A stretch of DNA of 64,000 nt from contig NC_134847.1 in assembly GCF_965363235.1 (NCBI RefSeq), positions 61,288,439-61,352,438 of the forward strand, written 5' to 3'. This DNA is from Mytilus galloprovincialis (taxonomy: Eukaryota; Mollusca; Bivalvia; Mytilida; Mytilidae). Of this stretch, positions 12,601-23,322 are shown one piece after another (within the stretch, counting starts at the first letter, position 1; each line of letters opens with the position of its first letter). Both the position numbers and the translations under genes were made by a program. The notes under the pieces were generated by a model. The model searched no databases and had not been told where the DNA came from. It saw nothing but the letters and a program-made list of their open reading frames with translations.

Positions 12601-15600
12601 TTGTTACCATTATATCGCCATCCTTGTCTCGATTAAGACATGTTTGAATTGGTCATTACAATGAGTATTATGACGAGTGTCACTATTGGAACAGGATCTG
12701 ATGACCCTACCGGAGTGCATGATATCATCACCAGCTTTTAAGTGTGGTTCTTGATGCTCAGTATTTAGTTTTAATGTGTGTTTGTGAATTTTAATGTTCT
12801 ATTTAAATGGCAGGTTTAAACACACATTATTAAAAATTAAACAGAAATAAATAAGCATTAATGCAAGATATACACAAAACTCGAGGTGAGCGAAACAGTG
12901 TCTTAGAAACCTTTTGATTTGTTTTGGCGTTGAAAGCGTTTTTTTTTTCGACTTGCGAGTTTTGACTGTCCCCTTGGTATCTTTTGTCAATTTTCTGATA
13001 CGTGTTAAGGTTTATGAGGCAATATATAAATTCATTTTTGTACATACATTAGGCCGTAAGTTTTCAAGTTTGAATGGTTTTACATTGTCATTTCGGGGCC
13101 ATTTATAGCTGAATATGCGGCTTTAATCATTGCTGAAGGCCTCACGGTGGCCTATAGTTGTTAATGTCTGTGTCATTTTGGTCTCTTGTGGAGAATTGGC
13201 AATCATACCACATCTTCTTTTTTTATATATAACTTCAATAAGAGGGGTATGTTTTTTTTTGGTTTTATTTTTTTAACGGTATCAATCAAACATTTTTTTT
13301 TTAATACTTAACCCTTTCAGGTATGGGAAGAATATGGATTCAATAAGTGTTTTGTCAGCTGATTGACTAGAAAAAAAATGTCTTCATCTAATTGGTGATC
13401 CAAACATTAAAAAAAAAACCTCCCCTTTTGAAGTTAAATTGCCGTTCCCTAAAACGTCTGATGTGTAACAAAACTTCTTACCATCACCTCCGTATAGAAC
13501 TGTAAAAATTGTACATAGACAAGCTACGCCTCCAACAACCATACAGAAACAATGGATTTTTTTTCTTCCAGCGCGGTTTAATGTTGCCATTACAAGCAAT
13601 TTAGCAGGAACTTCTACGATAGCAAGTATAAAAAAGTTTAGGTAGAAATTTCCACCAATATTGCCTCCAGTATGCATGGTTACTCCATAGTATACCATAG
13701 CAATCACTATCCTGAAAACAAGTTGTGAATGATCTAAAATAAAATCTGAATATTTCTGTAGAAAAAAATAATGTGTGTATTAATTGCTGTAAATAATGGA
13801 TAAATTGCAATGTATTATTTCATTTCTTCGAAGAAAGATTATTATTTGATGAAGAAGTTGTTATGGCCTGTCATGATTTCTTGATAGAGACAACTGCTAC
13901 TCATTAAGTAGTTATTAGAAAAGCGTAACAAGTTGTTAAGCTGGTTAATTCCAATGTCAATGTTACGGATTCCATCACGAATTGGTAGGCTGGTATGTAA
14001 CTTCTTTGTAATAGATGACCTAAGGTATGTTTTAATTGTCAAAAGCGTAATATCGTGTTTTTCCTCAATTGTGTCATCACCAAATAGTACTTTTTAAATA
14101 ACTTGTATTTACACAGAGTACTGTGATTCATTTATTTTCGTGGGTTCCAATTTTCGTGGATTAAGGAAAACCTGCATGTTCGTGGATGTTTAATTTCGTG
14201 GTTTTTTTCGAGGTCAGCATACAAGCCTTTAGATTTTTTTTATTTGTTTAACATTTAATTTCGTGGTTCTCCAGTACTCACGAAATCCACGAAAATTGGT
14301 ATCCAACAAAAAATAATGAATCCACAATATCATGATGGAAGCCAAAGTAGAGCAAGATCTTCGCAGCCTCCCGAAGCACCTGAGATCCATCCAGTTAATG
14401 TTTAGGGAGATAGTGTTGCTCAGTCTACAGTTATCTTTAAAGTACAAATGAACTTTGGTGTCTCTTTGTGGTTTTATTTGCCATGACGTATGAGTCTGTT
14501 TCACTTATTCCAACTTATTTTTGCGATCTGTTTAGATTGAATATGTTCACAGTTGCTTGTCCACGTTTTTGGTTATAAGATAAATTATTTAATAAAACTG
14601 AGAATGGAAATGAGAAATGTGTCAAAGAGACAACAAAGAGCAAATTTATTTGGAAAAAAAGAGAATATAATCAATGAAAATGACGAAGAGTTTACTTCTG
14701 GGTCCCTTGAACTCTGACTAATAGTTGTCTCATTGGCAAACATACCAAATCTCCTTATGTTTATACAGACACCTATGTCATTTGATATCTACGTAAAGTT
14801 ATATATCAAATGTTTCACATTTTTTGGTACTTCTTTGAATATTTACCAGTTCCATAGAAGTATGATCGTTCTTTTAGTCATTTCTAAGGTGGAAAACAAG
14901 TGATACACGTTTGCCGTCTTGGGAGTCTGCAATGTCTTTTCATCAATTATTCTAGATGGGATCTTTTTCTTGTTTACTTTTGCTATTCGTTGTATAATTT
15001 TTTCAGCATCATCATATTTTCCCTGGCTCAATAGCCATCTGGACGATTCTGGTATCATCCTATGAGGAATTCGAAACATATAGATATCTTAGATGAAAAC
15101 TATATAATTAAAAAAGTACGATAAAAGCATTATTGATAAAAGGTTTTTTGCTAAAGCATAGCAGATGTATTGGAAGGCAGGCGTCCAAGTCCTCAGATTG
15201 TACGGTCATGAATATTTTAAACTTTTGATAGGAGTTTAAGAGAGAGGCAAATTCAAACTCATAAGACAAAAATAAACTGACAGTTTTATGGCTAAAAAAT
15301 ACTAACAGACAAACAATAGTACTTAAAAATACGTAGAACACTAAAGACTGCTTATACGTTTTGGTACTCTTTTATTCTATGTTATTTGTATTAGAATGAT
15401 CAACTAAAAATATATCTCTATACTAAGATATTCAATTAGGATCAAAGGTAAACTATAAAAACAACGTTTAACATGACATACAAATAACTTTTATTTTGAA
15501 ACAGCTTTATCCAGATACATCTTACCATCTATGTTTAAGAGAGAGAAACAAACATATGAAAAAGCATACGAAATGCAAAAACGTCATAGATGAAGATATG

Positions 15601-18600
15601 AATAGTCGACAAAATAATAAGACAATATAATAGAAAAACACAGTAAATGAAGAATCCTTCCATGGTACAAAATCAGTTAATGCACAAAAACAAAACAATA
15701 TGCTTAGTATGCATCATGACGTCACAATGGAAAAAAGTAATGACATAATTAATGAAAATAGAAGGTGTAAACTTACCACCAATAGAATAAGAAAACAACA
15801 AATGGAGCACCTACTGCCAGCTGTACATAAAACCAGTTACGCAGAAGATAACCCATTAATGCTATATACATTATACCAAACGCAAAGAAAATATGTATAG
15901 GAATACCAGTAAGAACCCTCTTTGACGGTCCAACATATTCCAAACCTTTCGAGAAAAAATAGAAAACATATGAGCATGAGTTGATTCTGTCTATTTTCCC
16001 TTTTGCATTGTGTTTTTGTTTTATTTCAATTATAAATAGTTAATGGTCATAGTGTACATGATGCATGTCCTTTATGGAAGGTGGATCCTTTAATAGGTTT
16101 AAAAGAAATAATACATATGTACATATTATAGTGCAGCAAATCTGTAATAAAATGACATCTTGTAAAAACATGATTGTAAAATGTTAGTGTTTAAAGCACT
16201 TTGTAAATATGCAAGATTATTTTGTCTGCAAAACGAATTGAACTTGCCAGGCTAATAGTGGCCAGGTTATCTAAATTACTACACATTGATATAAGCATTA
16301 TAGCATGCAAATATTTACCACATTCACATCATGTGGCTGTCTCAAGTAATACACCTATAATATTTGTTATTTAGGGAACTTAATGTTGGTTACAACTAAA
16401 GAGATAATTTTATTGTAATTTGATTGGGGACAGCATTAATTGGTGATTTGATGATCTCAAAATTTAGTTTTCTGGTGTCGGGTCGTAGCTTGCAATACAA
16501 TATGGTTATCTCCATTCTAATGAAACTGACAGAAAACAACGTCAACGCTTGGGCGTACATTTTCATAGCAATAATTGTGAATTAATGCCATGAAAAAGTA
16601 AAATAACAAAAAAATACTTAATTCCGAGAACAAATCAAAACAGAAAGTCTCTTATTAATTGGCAAAATTAAAAGCTCAAACACATCAAACGAATGGATGA
16701 TATCTGTCATATGGTTGAATTTCCCAAATCAAAATGAACTTTACAAACGATGTTGCATTAGAATGTTAATTATTGATATTCTGTGACTCCTTTAATTCAT
16801 TTACAACTTGTTTCTTCTCTACGTGATTTAACTTCAACTTTAAATTGTTTAGGACTGTATATTGACCACTGGATGTTTTAAATGTTTTGCTTGTTTGATG
16901 TCGCATGACGTGTACGACACATCGTCGTGCAATAATCATAATCGGATCGTTGTAAAAACCAAAATTATCAAATTATAATTTAGAAAAAGACGCTCTTAAT
17001 GTCATCAAAAACGTTAAAAGGCCAAATCAAAATAGTTTAAACATATTGTATTTGCTTAAATGTGCAAAAGGGATGAGACACAAGTTAATCACACTGACAT
17101 AGTCTTCTCCCAAATCAAGAACGTTGAAGAACAATGAGGACAACAATTCCGAAAAGTATTTTCAAACAGAGCTAAGATAATTTCAACATGCAGTAGAAAG
17201 TCTTGATGATTCGGAACAATTCAAAGTTTTGAATACATGCATACATACTCATGACACAACAGATCATAAATCCACCGTGATGTGCAGCACCAATCATAAA
17301 CTCAAGTATTACAAATACTAAAAAGCTCTGCGAGAAAGCAACGCCAACAGCCATTACTAATGTTATAATGGTTGATAACAAAAACGTTTTCTTTCTGCCA
17401 ATTCTGTAAATAAAATTTAGAAAAAGATTATTATTTTTGTTTCTATCATGATATACTGAGTTGTACTGTGCGTATTGTTGTGTGTGTTTTTATTCTACAT
17501 TGACTAGAGGTATAGGGGAGGGTTGAGATATAAAAAAAAAACATGTTAAACCCCGCCTTATATCTGCGCCTGTCCCAAATCAGGAGCCTCTGGCCTTTGT
17601 TAGTTTTGTATGATATTTGATTTTAGTTTCTTGTGTATATATCGGCGTTTAATATCACTGAGCTAGTATATATTTTTGTGTTGGGGCCATTGTGTTGATG
17701 ACCCATTGGTGGCCTTCTCTTTGGTCGGGTTTTCGTCTCTGTGTTACATTACCCATTTCCATTCTCAATTTTATATATTTTCGAAATTTTATTGCCTAGA
17801 GAACGCATGATAGTTTTTAAAAGAATCGTACTTATAATTTAATACGCCAGACGCGCGTTTCGCCTACATAAGACTTATATGTGACGATTAGATCAAAATC
17901 GTTAGAAACGAAACAAGTATACAGAAGACCAGCATTGATGACCTAAATTTCAAAACGTTGTGCTAAATACGGATAAGGTAATATATGTCTTGGATAAGAG
18001 AATCCTTCGTATTTCGAATAATTCATAATTTCGCAAACAGTAAATTGATTAAAATACCCATATAATATACTTTCATGTCAACACCGAAGTGCTGACTCCT
18101 GGGATGTTGATACTATCGGGGAAAAACGTCCACCAGCATAAAAAAGAAATATAATATAAGCTATATCATAATTGAACACATAGCTGCTTCTTATCACTTT
18201 AACATATATTTTTGTTTTAAGAAATATCTCTCTCTCTCTCTCTTCCCATCAAGTTTCTTACTTGTCTGACAATATACCAAACGAGACATCACCAACGAGA
18301 ACTCCTCCATAAAATATCATTTGAGCATGGGAGGTTTTAATTGCATCATCGCAAACAAAGTTCATCTGTAAAGAAGCAACACATCAAAAAATGAATATTA
18401 AATATATCTGTAAAACAAGTTCTCTCCAATTATATTTCATTCATAAATATCATGTCCCTCATGAGAGTTGAAGTGCAACACCATCGTAAAGTGAAATAAA
18501 ACTTAATCAGTGCTCACTTAATTGCATTATTTTAGGTTCCTCGATTGGATAGCGTCAACCTAAAATCTCTGTACCCAATTTTCTCTAATATCTTTGTCTG

Positions 18601-21330
18601 TCAATTTATTTTTTCATTTCTTTGCATCAAAAATGATTCTTGATCCTATCCGACGAGTTTGTCTTCTAATTCCTAAATTTAACATGCTTATCTGAAAAGC
18701 AGCAAATACCATGAGTAACAGAAAAGCATCAAATACCATGCTTAACAGAAAAGCATCAAAGACCATGCTTAACAGATAAGCAGAAAATACCAATTATCAA
18801 GTATTTTTGTTGGCTCCAGGCTCAGCACGTTATCACGAGAGCACCGAGGTGGTCCATATGATTTTATTGGAGAACTGAATATGACACAGACCTTTGAAGT
18901 GAAAGTTTCATGGAAAGTGTTGGTATCATACACCCATTTAGAACATTTGACCATGTCTCTGGTGTTATTTTTGTACTGGAAGTAATGGCAGCGATCATAC
19001 TTGTGGATCTCATCATGAGATGGTGGAATTGTTCTGTTAATTTCACTGGCATGCTGATTGTTCTGTACATTGTAAGTATCATTGTTCAAACCAGGTATCT
19101 GACATCTGAAAATTAAATATTATATACCAGCCGATTTGTGTAATTATTAAAAAGATAAGTAATTTACATGGTATTTTTTTTTTTTTTTTATAGAACTGAA
19201 AAATATAAATATATGTACTTTCCCATGGTTCATATTTTCCCTTTCTATTGAAATAAATATCATCTTAACTATGATAACAATAGATACCTAAGGTATAACT
19301 TTTTTTTTATATATATATTGGTATATATATTAAAACAAGTTTCAAAATGAAACTAAAAAAAGGTCAATTAATTTTTCATCAAATTTTTCTTGGATGTAAG
19401 CTTCAAAGGCAACACATAACATTCCTCGATGCCTACATAAAGGGCAACTAACAATTTTTCTTTAATTGTAATACGAAGATATCCATTCATTACCAAAACA
19501 TGATTCCAACAGAAGAAATTTAATGCAAAGTGATACTTCATACCCATCTTTTTACATTTATTCATTTATAATGCTTACAAGTTTAGGAACCATCTATTTT
19601 TAAAAGCTTAAGAATGTAATATTTCAAAGTTTCGTTGAAATCTGGTTCGGATATTACTTAAAAAAATAACACGAGTAAAAAATCAATGAATTTAAAATGA
19701 TTATAATCAAACGAAACTCTGTTGAAAAATTATGTACTGAAAATAAGTAGTTTTTGATAATTACAATTTACAAATTTCACAACCAATCAGTGTCATCAGC
19801 TAAAATATTGACAAAATGAGTGAGAGGTACAGAGAAATGATTTACCAATAATTATTATATACATTCCATATCATTTTTTGTCTTTCCAAAATTCTTAGGT
19901 ATGTGTTTTTTCAATAATTTATAACAAAAGAATTGAAATAATATGATTTTTGTTCTGGGCACAAAAATCGATAAGGAATAGACAACATGGCCTATTAGAC
20001 ACGTTAAGGCAACACATTTTTTTTTGTCCGTTCGTCTTTTTCATTTTTAGCCATCGCGTTCTCATTTTATTTCGATTTATGAGTATGTCTGTAACAGTTC
20101 TTCTGGTAACTTTTGCCCCTCTCTTATCAAACTTTCTAATTTAAACACAAAGCAATGTTTTTAAAGTTTTCTTTTATTATTAAGATTGGTCCAAATAACA
20201 ACAATAATAATGTGGTTTGAATGCAAATAAGATAAATATCCACCAACGTTCAAATGAAGAAGAAAGCAATTCATATTAATCGAAAGTAAGAAAAAAATAA
20301 TAATTGTGAAACTGTTGTTTTTATAATAGCTCAAAAATTGGGAAAAATTGATTAAGATTGGGGAAATCATTAAAATGAGGTACTTTTAAATGGTCGTAGA
20401 AAAAATGAATTACACCACCATAGATCTTTTCTTCATAAAGTCATAAAAACTCAAAATTCAGGTTAAGAAAAACAGTTTAATTATAGAAATTTATGACTCC
20501 TTGGGTGTATATCCTTAAAATGGTTTTACACATGTCATATGTGGGGACCTTTATAGCTTGCTGTTCGGTGTGAGCCAAGACCCCATGTTGAAGACCATAC
20601 TTTGATCTATGATGGTTTACTTTTACTAGAATGGAGAGTTGTTTCATTGGCACTCATATCACATCTCCTTATATCTATATGTTTATAAAGCGTATAAATA
20701 CAGTTTTGTTCATGGTAGTTTTTGGAAGAAACATTAATTTGATGGGAAAGGTTGAAATCTCAAAACAAGCTTTCATATTAGCTCATCACTTGTGCACGTA
20801 TCTGCTCCACATTTTAAGGGTTGTTGATTTATGTTTATCTTAATGTTTCAATCATTTGGTTAATTAGTAAATTGGTGTTGAATGTAGATGTGTAATAAGT
20901 TTTATATTTTCTTCTTTCTTGCTTAGCCCGCAGCTTTTTGAACTAGGGAAAACTGACTATCTCGGTGTCAGATTAATCTTGGTAGGGGCGTGTCTATCTT
21001 CGGATTGTTAACTTAGCGGTTATAATACAACTTAGGGTTTATATGACCCCGTCCTGATATTATTATGTAATATTTGTGACTGCACTTTAATCATCTACAA
21101 ATCCAACTCCATCGTCTACTTTTCATCTTCATTATCATCAAATAAAAATAAAATTCATAATCCAAAATGTTTAATCTAAAATCGTACCTGTGATCTGGAG
21201 CATGCATAACAAAGACCAACATCATCATATAGCACCCCGTACTGATAGATGGTAAACATAGCAACAAATAGAGCCGTTTTTGGTAGTATCCAAACTCACC
21301 GATGTGTTTTAAAATGTCATCAAACTTCAT
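6534..21330 (-). CDS. SLC22-family transporter, complete 10-exon gene
   Basis: Predicted plasma-membrane solute carrier of the major facilitator superfamily, SLC22 (organic cation/anion/carnitine transporter-like) group; the substrate cannot be told from sequence. Coding exons (minus, in order): 21330-21188, 19105-18892, 18365-18262, 17403-17249, 15945-15777, 15059-14847, 13711-13482, 11940-11759, 10225-10074, 6636-6534. All junctions are GT-AG, phases match, and the sum is 1665 nt, giving 554 aa plus stop, the usual SLC22 length. Family marks seen: TM1 then a large Cys-containing, N-glycosylation-rich extracellular loop (about residues 48-119); the MFS motif GILSDKIGRKK (149-159); PESSRWLL (265-272) opening the long cytoplasmic loop; a second MFS-type motif [21 protein letters not shown] in exon 8; and [12 protein letters not shown] near the end of TM12. 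An acceptor (TTGTTGTAG) lies six bases before the ATG, so a non-coding 5' exon probably lies upstream. Introns are packed with dispersed repeats. Confidence 0.93.
7655..7760 (+). repeat. Dispersed family A, diverged copy
   Basis: AAGGAGATGTGATGTAATTG, CAAATGAGACATCTATTCAT and ACGGCAACCGTACATC. Short and diverged, in the last SLC22 intron. Confidence 0.55.
8895..9160 (-). repeat. Dispersed repeat ending in an ACGG microsatellite
   Basis: GTACACGGATGCCCCATCCG, TTTTCTAGGTTCAATGGACA, CTTTAACCTGAAGCGGGACA, then ACGGACGA-type tetranucleotide repeats at about 9100-9152. Microsatellite-tailed repeats of this kind are common in molluscs. The '[10 protein letters not shown]' reading frames opposite are by-products. 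Confidence 0.7.
9222..9332 (+). repeat. Tandem GTGTAATG / GTGTATG repeat
   Basis: Irregular run of 7-8 base units (GTGTAATGTGTAATGTGTAA, GGTGTATGGTGTAATGG). Last intron of the SLC22 gene. Confidence 0.85.
9362..9503. mobile_element. MITE, TATGACGTCTT palindromic family, copy 1
   Basis: Left arm CTAGTTCAAATTATTATGAC; right arm complementary (GACGTCATAATTATTTGGAC), about 142 bp with an AGCAAAAAATAGAAC-type inner arm. It lies in the last intron of the SLC22 gene. Confidence 0.72.
9734..9905 (+). repeat. Dispersed repeat shared with the right end of the window
   Basis: TAAGAATTGAACGATGGACA, TGATTGGAAGATATTACGAG, ACGTGAATAATCAAAG, GGACAATCCAAACCTAGTAA, TTCAATCCCGTAGAG match 63838-64000 in order. 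A minus-strand frame over it is part of the repeat. Confidence 0.82.
10074..10225 (-). CDS. SLC22-like gene, exon 9 (TM12)
   Basis: Residues 471-520 plus two bases. Carries TM12 and [19 protein letters not shown], the C-terminal signature of SLC22 proteins. The acceptor is TATCATAG and the donor AA|GTGAGT. Confidence 0.92.
10933..11085 (+). repeat. Dispersed family C, 5' partial copy
   Basis: AACTCATCATAGATACCAGG, AGACTCATCAGTAACGTTTG, GAAGTTGAAGAGCATTGAGG, ACCAAAATTC; in SLC22 intron 8. Confidence 0.65.
11290..11602 (-). repeat. Dispersed family A, inverted copy in SLC22 intron 8
   Basis: Runs from AATCCCGCTGCAAATGTTTG through CCTGTCCTAAGTCAGGA, CGTTTGAATGGTTTTACACT, GAGCCAAGGCTCCGTGTTGA to GTTGTCTCATTGGCACTCAC and ACCACATCTTCCTATATC. 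Confidence 0.78.
11759..11940 (-). CDS. SLC22-like gene, exon 8 (TM10-TM11)
   Basis: Residues 410-470. Contains [16 protein letters not shown] and the conserved [15 protein letters not shown] motif before TM11, ending APYVAQS. The acceptor is CTAATTTCAG and the donor TCA|GTAGGT (phase 0). Confidence 0.92.
12540..13000 (+). repeat. Dispersed family D, diverged copy
   Basis: GAATATGTCACAACTGTTGT, ATTATGACGAGTGTCACTAT, GGAACAGGATCTGATGACCC and GTTTTGACTGTCCCCTTGGT are diverged equivalents of the 56440 copy; in SLC22 intron 7. Confidence 0.5.
13048..13226 (-). repeat. Dispersed family A, inverted copy in SLC22 intron 7
   Basis: Contains AATGGTTTTACATTGTCATT, GGTGGCCTATAGTTGTTAAT, TGTCATTTTGGTCTCTTGTG and GGCAATCATACCACATCTTC. 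Confidence 0.78.
13482..13711 (-). CDS. SLC22-like gene, exon 7 (TM7-TM9)
   Basis: Residues 333-409 plus one base. It completes TM7 (YYGVTM), carries TM8, the second MFS-type loop (LNRAGRKK) and TM9 up to LYGGD. The acceptor is TTTTCAG and the donor G|GTAAGA. Reading through the donor runs into intron at 13481, so the longer open frame there is not coding. Confidence 0.9.
14118..14330. mobile_element. MITE, TTTCGTGG palindromic family, copy 2
   Basis: Starts GTACTGTGATTCATTTATTT and ends ATAATGAATCCACAATAT, with CCAATTTTCGTGGATT and CCACGAAAATTGGTATCC on opposite arms. It lies in the SLC22 gene intron between exons 6 and 7. Confidence 0.72.
14847..15059 (-). CDS. SLC22-like gene, exon 6 (cytoplasmic loop)
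   Basis: Residues 262-332. It opens with [20 protein letters not shown], the SLC22 hallmark at the start of the long cytoplasmic loop between TM6 and TM7, followed by a lysine-rich stretch and the start of TM7. The acceptor is CCTCATAG and the donor TG|GTAAAT. Confidence 0.92.
15777..15945 (-). CDS. SLC22-like gene, exon 5 (TM5-TM6)
   Basis: Residues 206-261 plus two bases. It begins LEYVGPSKR, the family's conserved E-x-x-G-P-x-x-R segment after TM4, then TM5 and TM6. The acceptor is CGAAAG and the donor TG|GTAAGT. A longer plus-strand reading frame across this exon is antisense and was ignored. Confidence 0.9.
16615..16720 (+). repeat. Dispersed family E, 5' partial copy
   Basis: ACTTAATTCCGAGAACAAAT, CAGAAAGTCTCTTATTAATT, GGCAAAATTAAAAGCTCAAA and CACATCAAACGAATGGAT; in SLC22 intron 4. 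Confidence 0.65.
16975..17160 (+). repeat. Dispersed family C, diverged copy
   Basis: GTCATCAAAAACGTTAAAAG, GCCAAATCAAAATAGTTTAA and ACGTTGAAGAACAATGAGGA with an insertion between them; in SLC22 intron 4. Confidence 0.5.
17249..17403 (-). CDS. SLC22-like gene, exon 4 (TM3-TM4)
   Basis: Residues 154-205 plus one base. It completes the MFS motif (KIGRKK) and carries TM3 and TM4, including GAAHHGGF. The acceptor is TTTACAG and the donor A|GTATGT. Confidence 0.9.
17545..17775 (+). repeat. Dispersed family B copy
   Basis: ACCCCGCCTTATATCTGCGC, CTGTCCCAAATCAGGAGCCT, GGCCTTTGTTAGTTTTGTAT, ending CATTTCCATTCTCAATTTTA. In SLC22 intron 3. Confidence 0.72.
17839..18125 (+). repeat. Dispersed family C (CAGACGCGCGTTTCG) copy
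   Basis: CGCCAGACGCGCGTTTCGCC, ACGTTGTGCTAAATACGGAT, AATTCATAATTTCGCAAACA, GTCAACACCGAAGTGCTGAC, TCCTGGGATGTTGATACTAT. Known to me as a common bivalve repeat; in SLC22 intron 3. Confidence 0.7.
18224..18243 (+). repeat. (TC)n microsatellite
   Basis: About nine TC dinucleotides, located about 20 bp from the donor side of SLC22 exon 3 (in the intron). Confidence 0.9.
18262..18365 (-). CDS. SLC22-like gene, exon 3 (TM2 and MFS motif start)
   Basis: Residues 120-153 plus two bases. It reads [15 protein letters not shown] into TM2 and ends in GILSD, the start of the conserved MFS loop 2-3 motif. The acceptor is TTCTTTACAG and the donor AA|GTAAGA. The aspartate of the motif is residue 153. Confidence 0.9.
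18690..18790 (+). repeat. 27-bp tandem repeat, 3-4 copies
   Basis: AAAAGCATCAAATACCATG followed by CTTAACAG, repeated about 3.5 times with few changes, directly downstream of SLC22 exon 2. Confidence 0.82.
18892..19105 (-). CDS. SLC22-like gene, exon 2 (extracellular loop)
   Basis: Residues 48-119. Encodes the large loop between TM1 and TM2: an RCQIPG start, several cysteines and N-glycosylation sequons (NDT, NRT, NNT), ending at HETFTSK. The acceptor is TTTTCAG and the donor AAG|GTCTGT. Entry phase 2 and exit phase 0 fit the neighbouring exons. Confidence 0.9.
20515..20687 (-). repeat. Dispersed family A, inverted copy in SLC22 intron 1
   Basis: AAAATGGTTTTACACATGTC, GAGCCAAGACCCCATGTTGA, TTGTTTCATTGGCACTCATA and ATCACATCTCCTTATATC match the 11290 copy in order. 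Confidence 0.75.
21188..21330 (-). CDS. SLC22-like gene, coding exon 1
   Basis: Encodes residues 1-47 plus two bases of codon 48: a short cytoplasmic N-terminus ([14 protein letters not shown]) and TM1 (about 18-42), the usual SLC22 opening. The donor is CAG|GTACGA. The ATG is preceded by the acceptor TTGTAG at 21342-21337, leaving a six-base 5' UTR in this exon, so the transcript should carry an upstream leader exon. Confidence 0.9.
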
Positions 21331-21564
21331 ACTTGCCTACAACAAAATATGTCTGCGTCATCATATAAATATACATATTTTATTATTGTAAAGAAAAGTA
21401 CAATGTTGTAGAGACATATACAAATAAATTACCATAGAAAGTAGGAAACATAAATACAAGTGTAAAGAAGCTACATAAAGTGTTTACCCAGGAGAATCGA
21501 CGCATGTTATAATCATGTGTATAAATGTGCACAAATTTCTAGATAAAAAAAAAATAAAAAATAA

Positions 21565-21775
21565 GAAAAATACCAAACTCCGAGGAAATTTCTAAACGAA
21601 AAGTTCCTAAGCAAATGGCAAAATGAAAAGTTAAAAAACATCAAACGAATGGATAACAAACAACTGGCATAATCCTAACTTGGTATAAGCATTTTCTTTT
21701 GAAGAAAACGTTGAATTAAATCTGGTTTTATAGCTAGCTAAACCTGTCACTTGTATGACGGTCGCATAAAGTTCT
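21565..21775 (+). repeat. Dispersed family E copy
   Basis: ATACCAAACTCCGAGGAAAT, AAACATCAAACGAATGGATA, TGGTATAAGCATTTTCTTTT and AGCTAAACCTGTCACTTGTA. Upstream of SLC22 exon 1. Confidence 0.65.
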
Positions 21776-22639
21776 ATTATATCATATTGACAACGATGTG
21801 TGCATACAACAAATAGACATAATAGGTAAAAATGTCAAATATAGGGATACAGCAGTCAAAATTGTGTTATAATCTTAATCACTATAATAGACGGGTTGTT
21901 GCTATTCATAGGAATTCGAACATATAATAAATTACATTAGTATTATGCATATTATATAATTTGGTTTTAGAATGTAACATACATGTAATAAAAATCTTCT
22001 GAACTTCAAGCTGTAACCTTACATGAAATATCATATACAAAAAAAAAAATATATATGCAACTTATATCAAAACTGTTATTATTTCCAATAACATGTAATA
22101 TATAAATAAATACCTTGAAATGATAAAATTTAAATTATGTTTGTCAGACGTCTGTGGCTGATGTCCTTGATAAAATTGTCATACTTATTATGAACCTATC
22201 TAAGGTAGTCAAACAGATATGAAATTTCATCTTTACAACGATACTATGCCTTGTTTATCCTCCACTGGTATTTATGGCCTCTTTACCGCGGAAATTCTTA
22301 TCATTTCACAATTACTATGCATAATCTACTCAAAGTTTTTATTGCTCTTCCTAATTGAAATATAATAATTTACATTTATTTCTTGTGCCTGGGGAAAATA
22401 TAAATATTTGTTCCCTTAAGAAAAAACATATTTCAAGAGGGCATCGCACGAGGAAATACTAGTATGACTTTTCGCGGGTGAACAAATCTTCATATCTCCA
22501 AAGTCCAAGGGAAATAATTGTTTTATTCCTCTGCCTATACTTTTATTTTTACTTCTGAACACAAGATATTAATATACATAAATGTTTTTTATCCGTAATT
22601 TTTTCATTGCCAAACACAACATACACAACGAAATGACTT

Positions 22640-22880
22640 TATTGGAAATCGGTCTGTGAAACAGAAATGTCCACATTCGACATCGTTCAGTGAAGCTGAA
22701 AATTCTGCATTGAAAATCCTTCAGTGAAGCAAATTACAACATTATACCTCGTTTAATGAAGTAGAAATATCCATATTGGATAGCTTTCAATAAAGCAGAC
22801 ATATCCACATTTGACATCGTGTAATAATGTAGAAATGTCAATGTTCCTTCGACATCGTTATATGAAGCAGAAATGGCAAC
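22640..22880 (+). repeat. Degenerate tandem repeat (CATTCGACATCGTTCAGTGAAG type)
   Basis: About six imperfect copies of a unit of about 35 bp with GAAATGTCCACATTCGACAT and CGTTCAGTGAAGC. A short related stretch is at 3585-3650 in the collinear left-end region. Confidence 0.7.
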
Positions 22881-23021
22881 ACTTATTTAGACTTGATATT
22901 TTAAAAATATTGTCTAATTAACTTAAGTCTTCTGGCAAATATTATCCAAAAGGGCAGTTATGTCCACGTTGTATTAAATGCAAATAAAGTATTTTCCAAA
23001 GAGACAGTAATATCTAAATAA

Positions 23022-23310
23022 GAAGATGTGGTATGATTGCAATGAGACAACTCTCCAACAGATGAAAAACAAATGACGCAGAATGGTTAGCGATTTTCGG
23101 TCACCGAACGAACAAAGCCTATATCGCATAGCAAGCTATAATAAATGGCCCTAAAATTTCAAATGATAACAATTCAAGCGAGAAAACTAACGACCTTAAT
23201 TATGGTCAAGCAATAAACGAAAAATAAATATGATGTGGAACAATTGCTAACAACCCTTGAATTACATGCTTCTGACTTGGTAAATGCACATACAGAATGT
23301 CGACACATGT
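23022..23310 (+). repeat. Dispersed family A, long copy
   Basis: AAGAAGATGTGGTATGATTG, then GAGACAACTCTCCAACAG, the CGGTCACCGAACGAACAAAG segment, GCGAGAAAACTAACGACC and TGCTTCTGACTTGG, in the same order as the copy at 2290. Confidence 0.78.
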
Positions 23311-23322
23311 CTTGAATGGATT

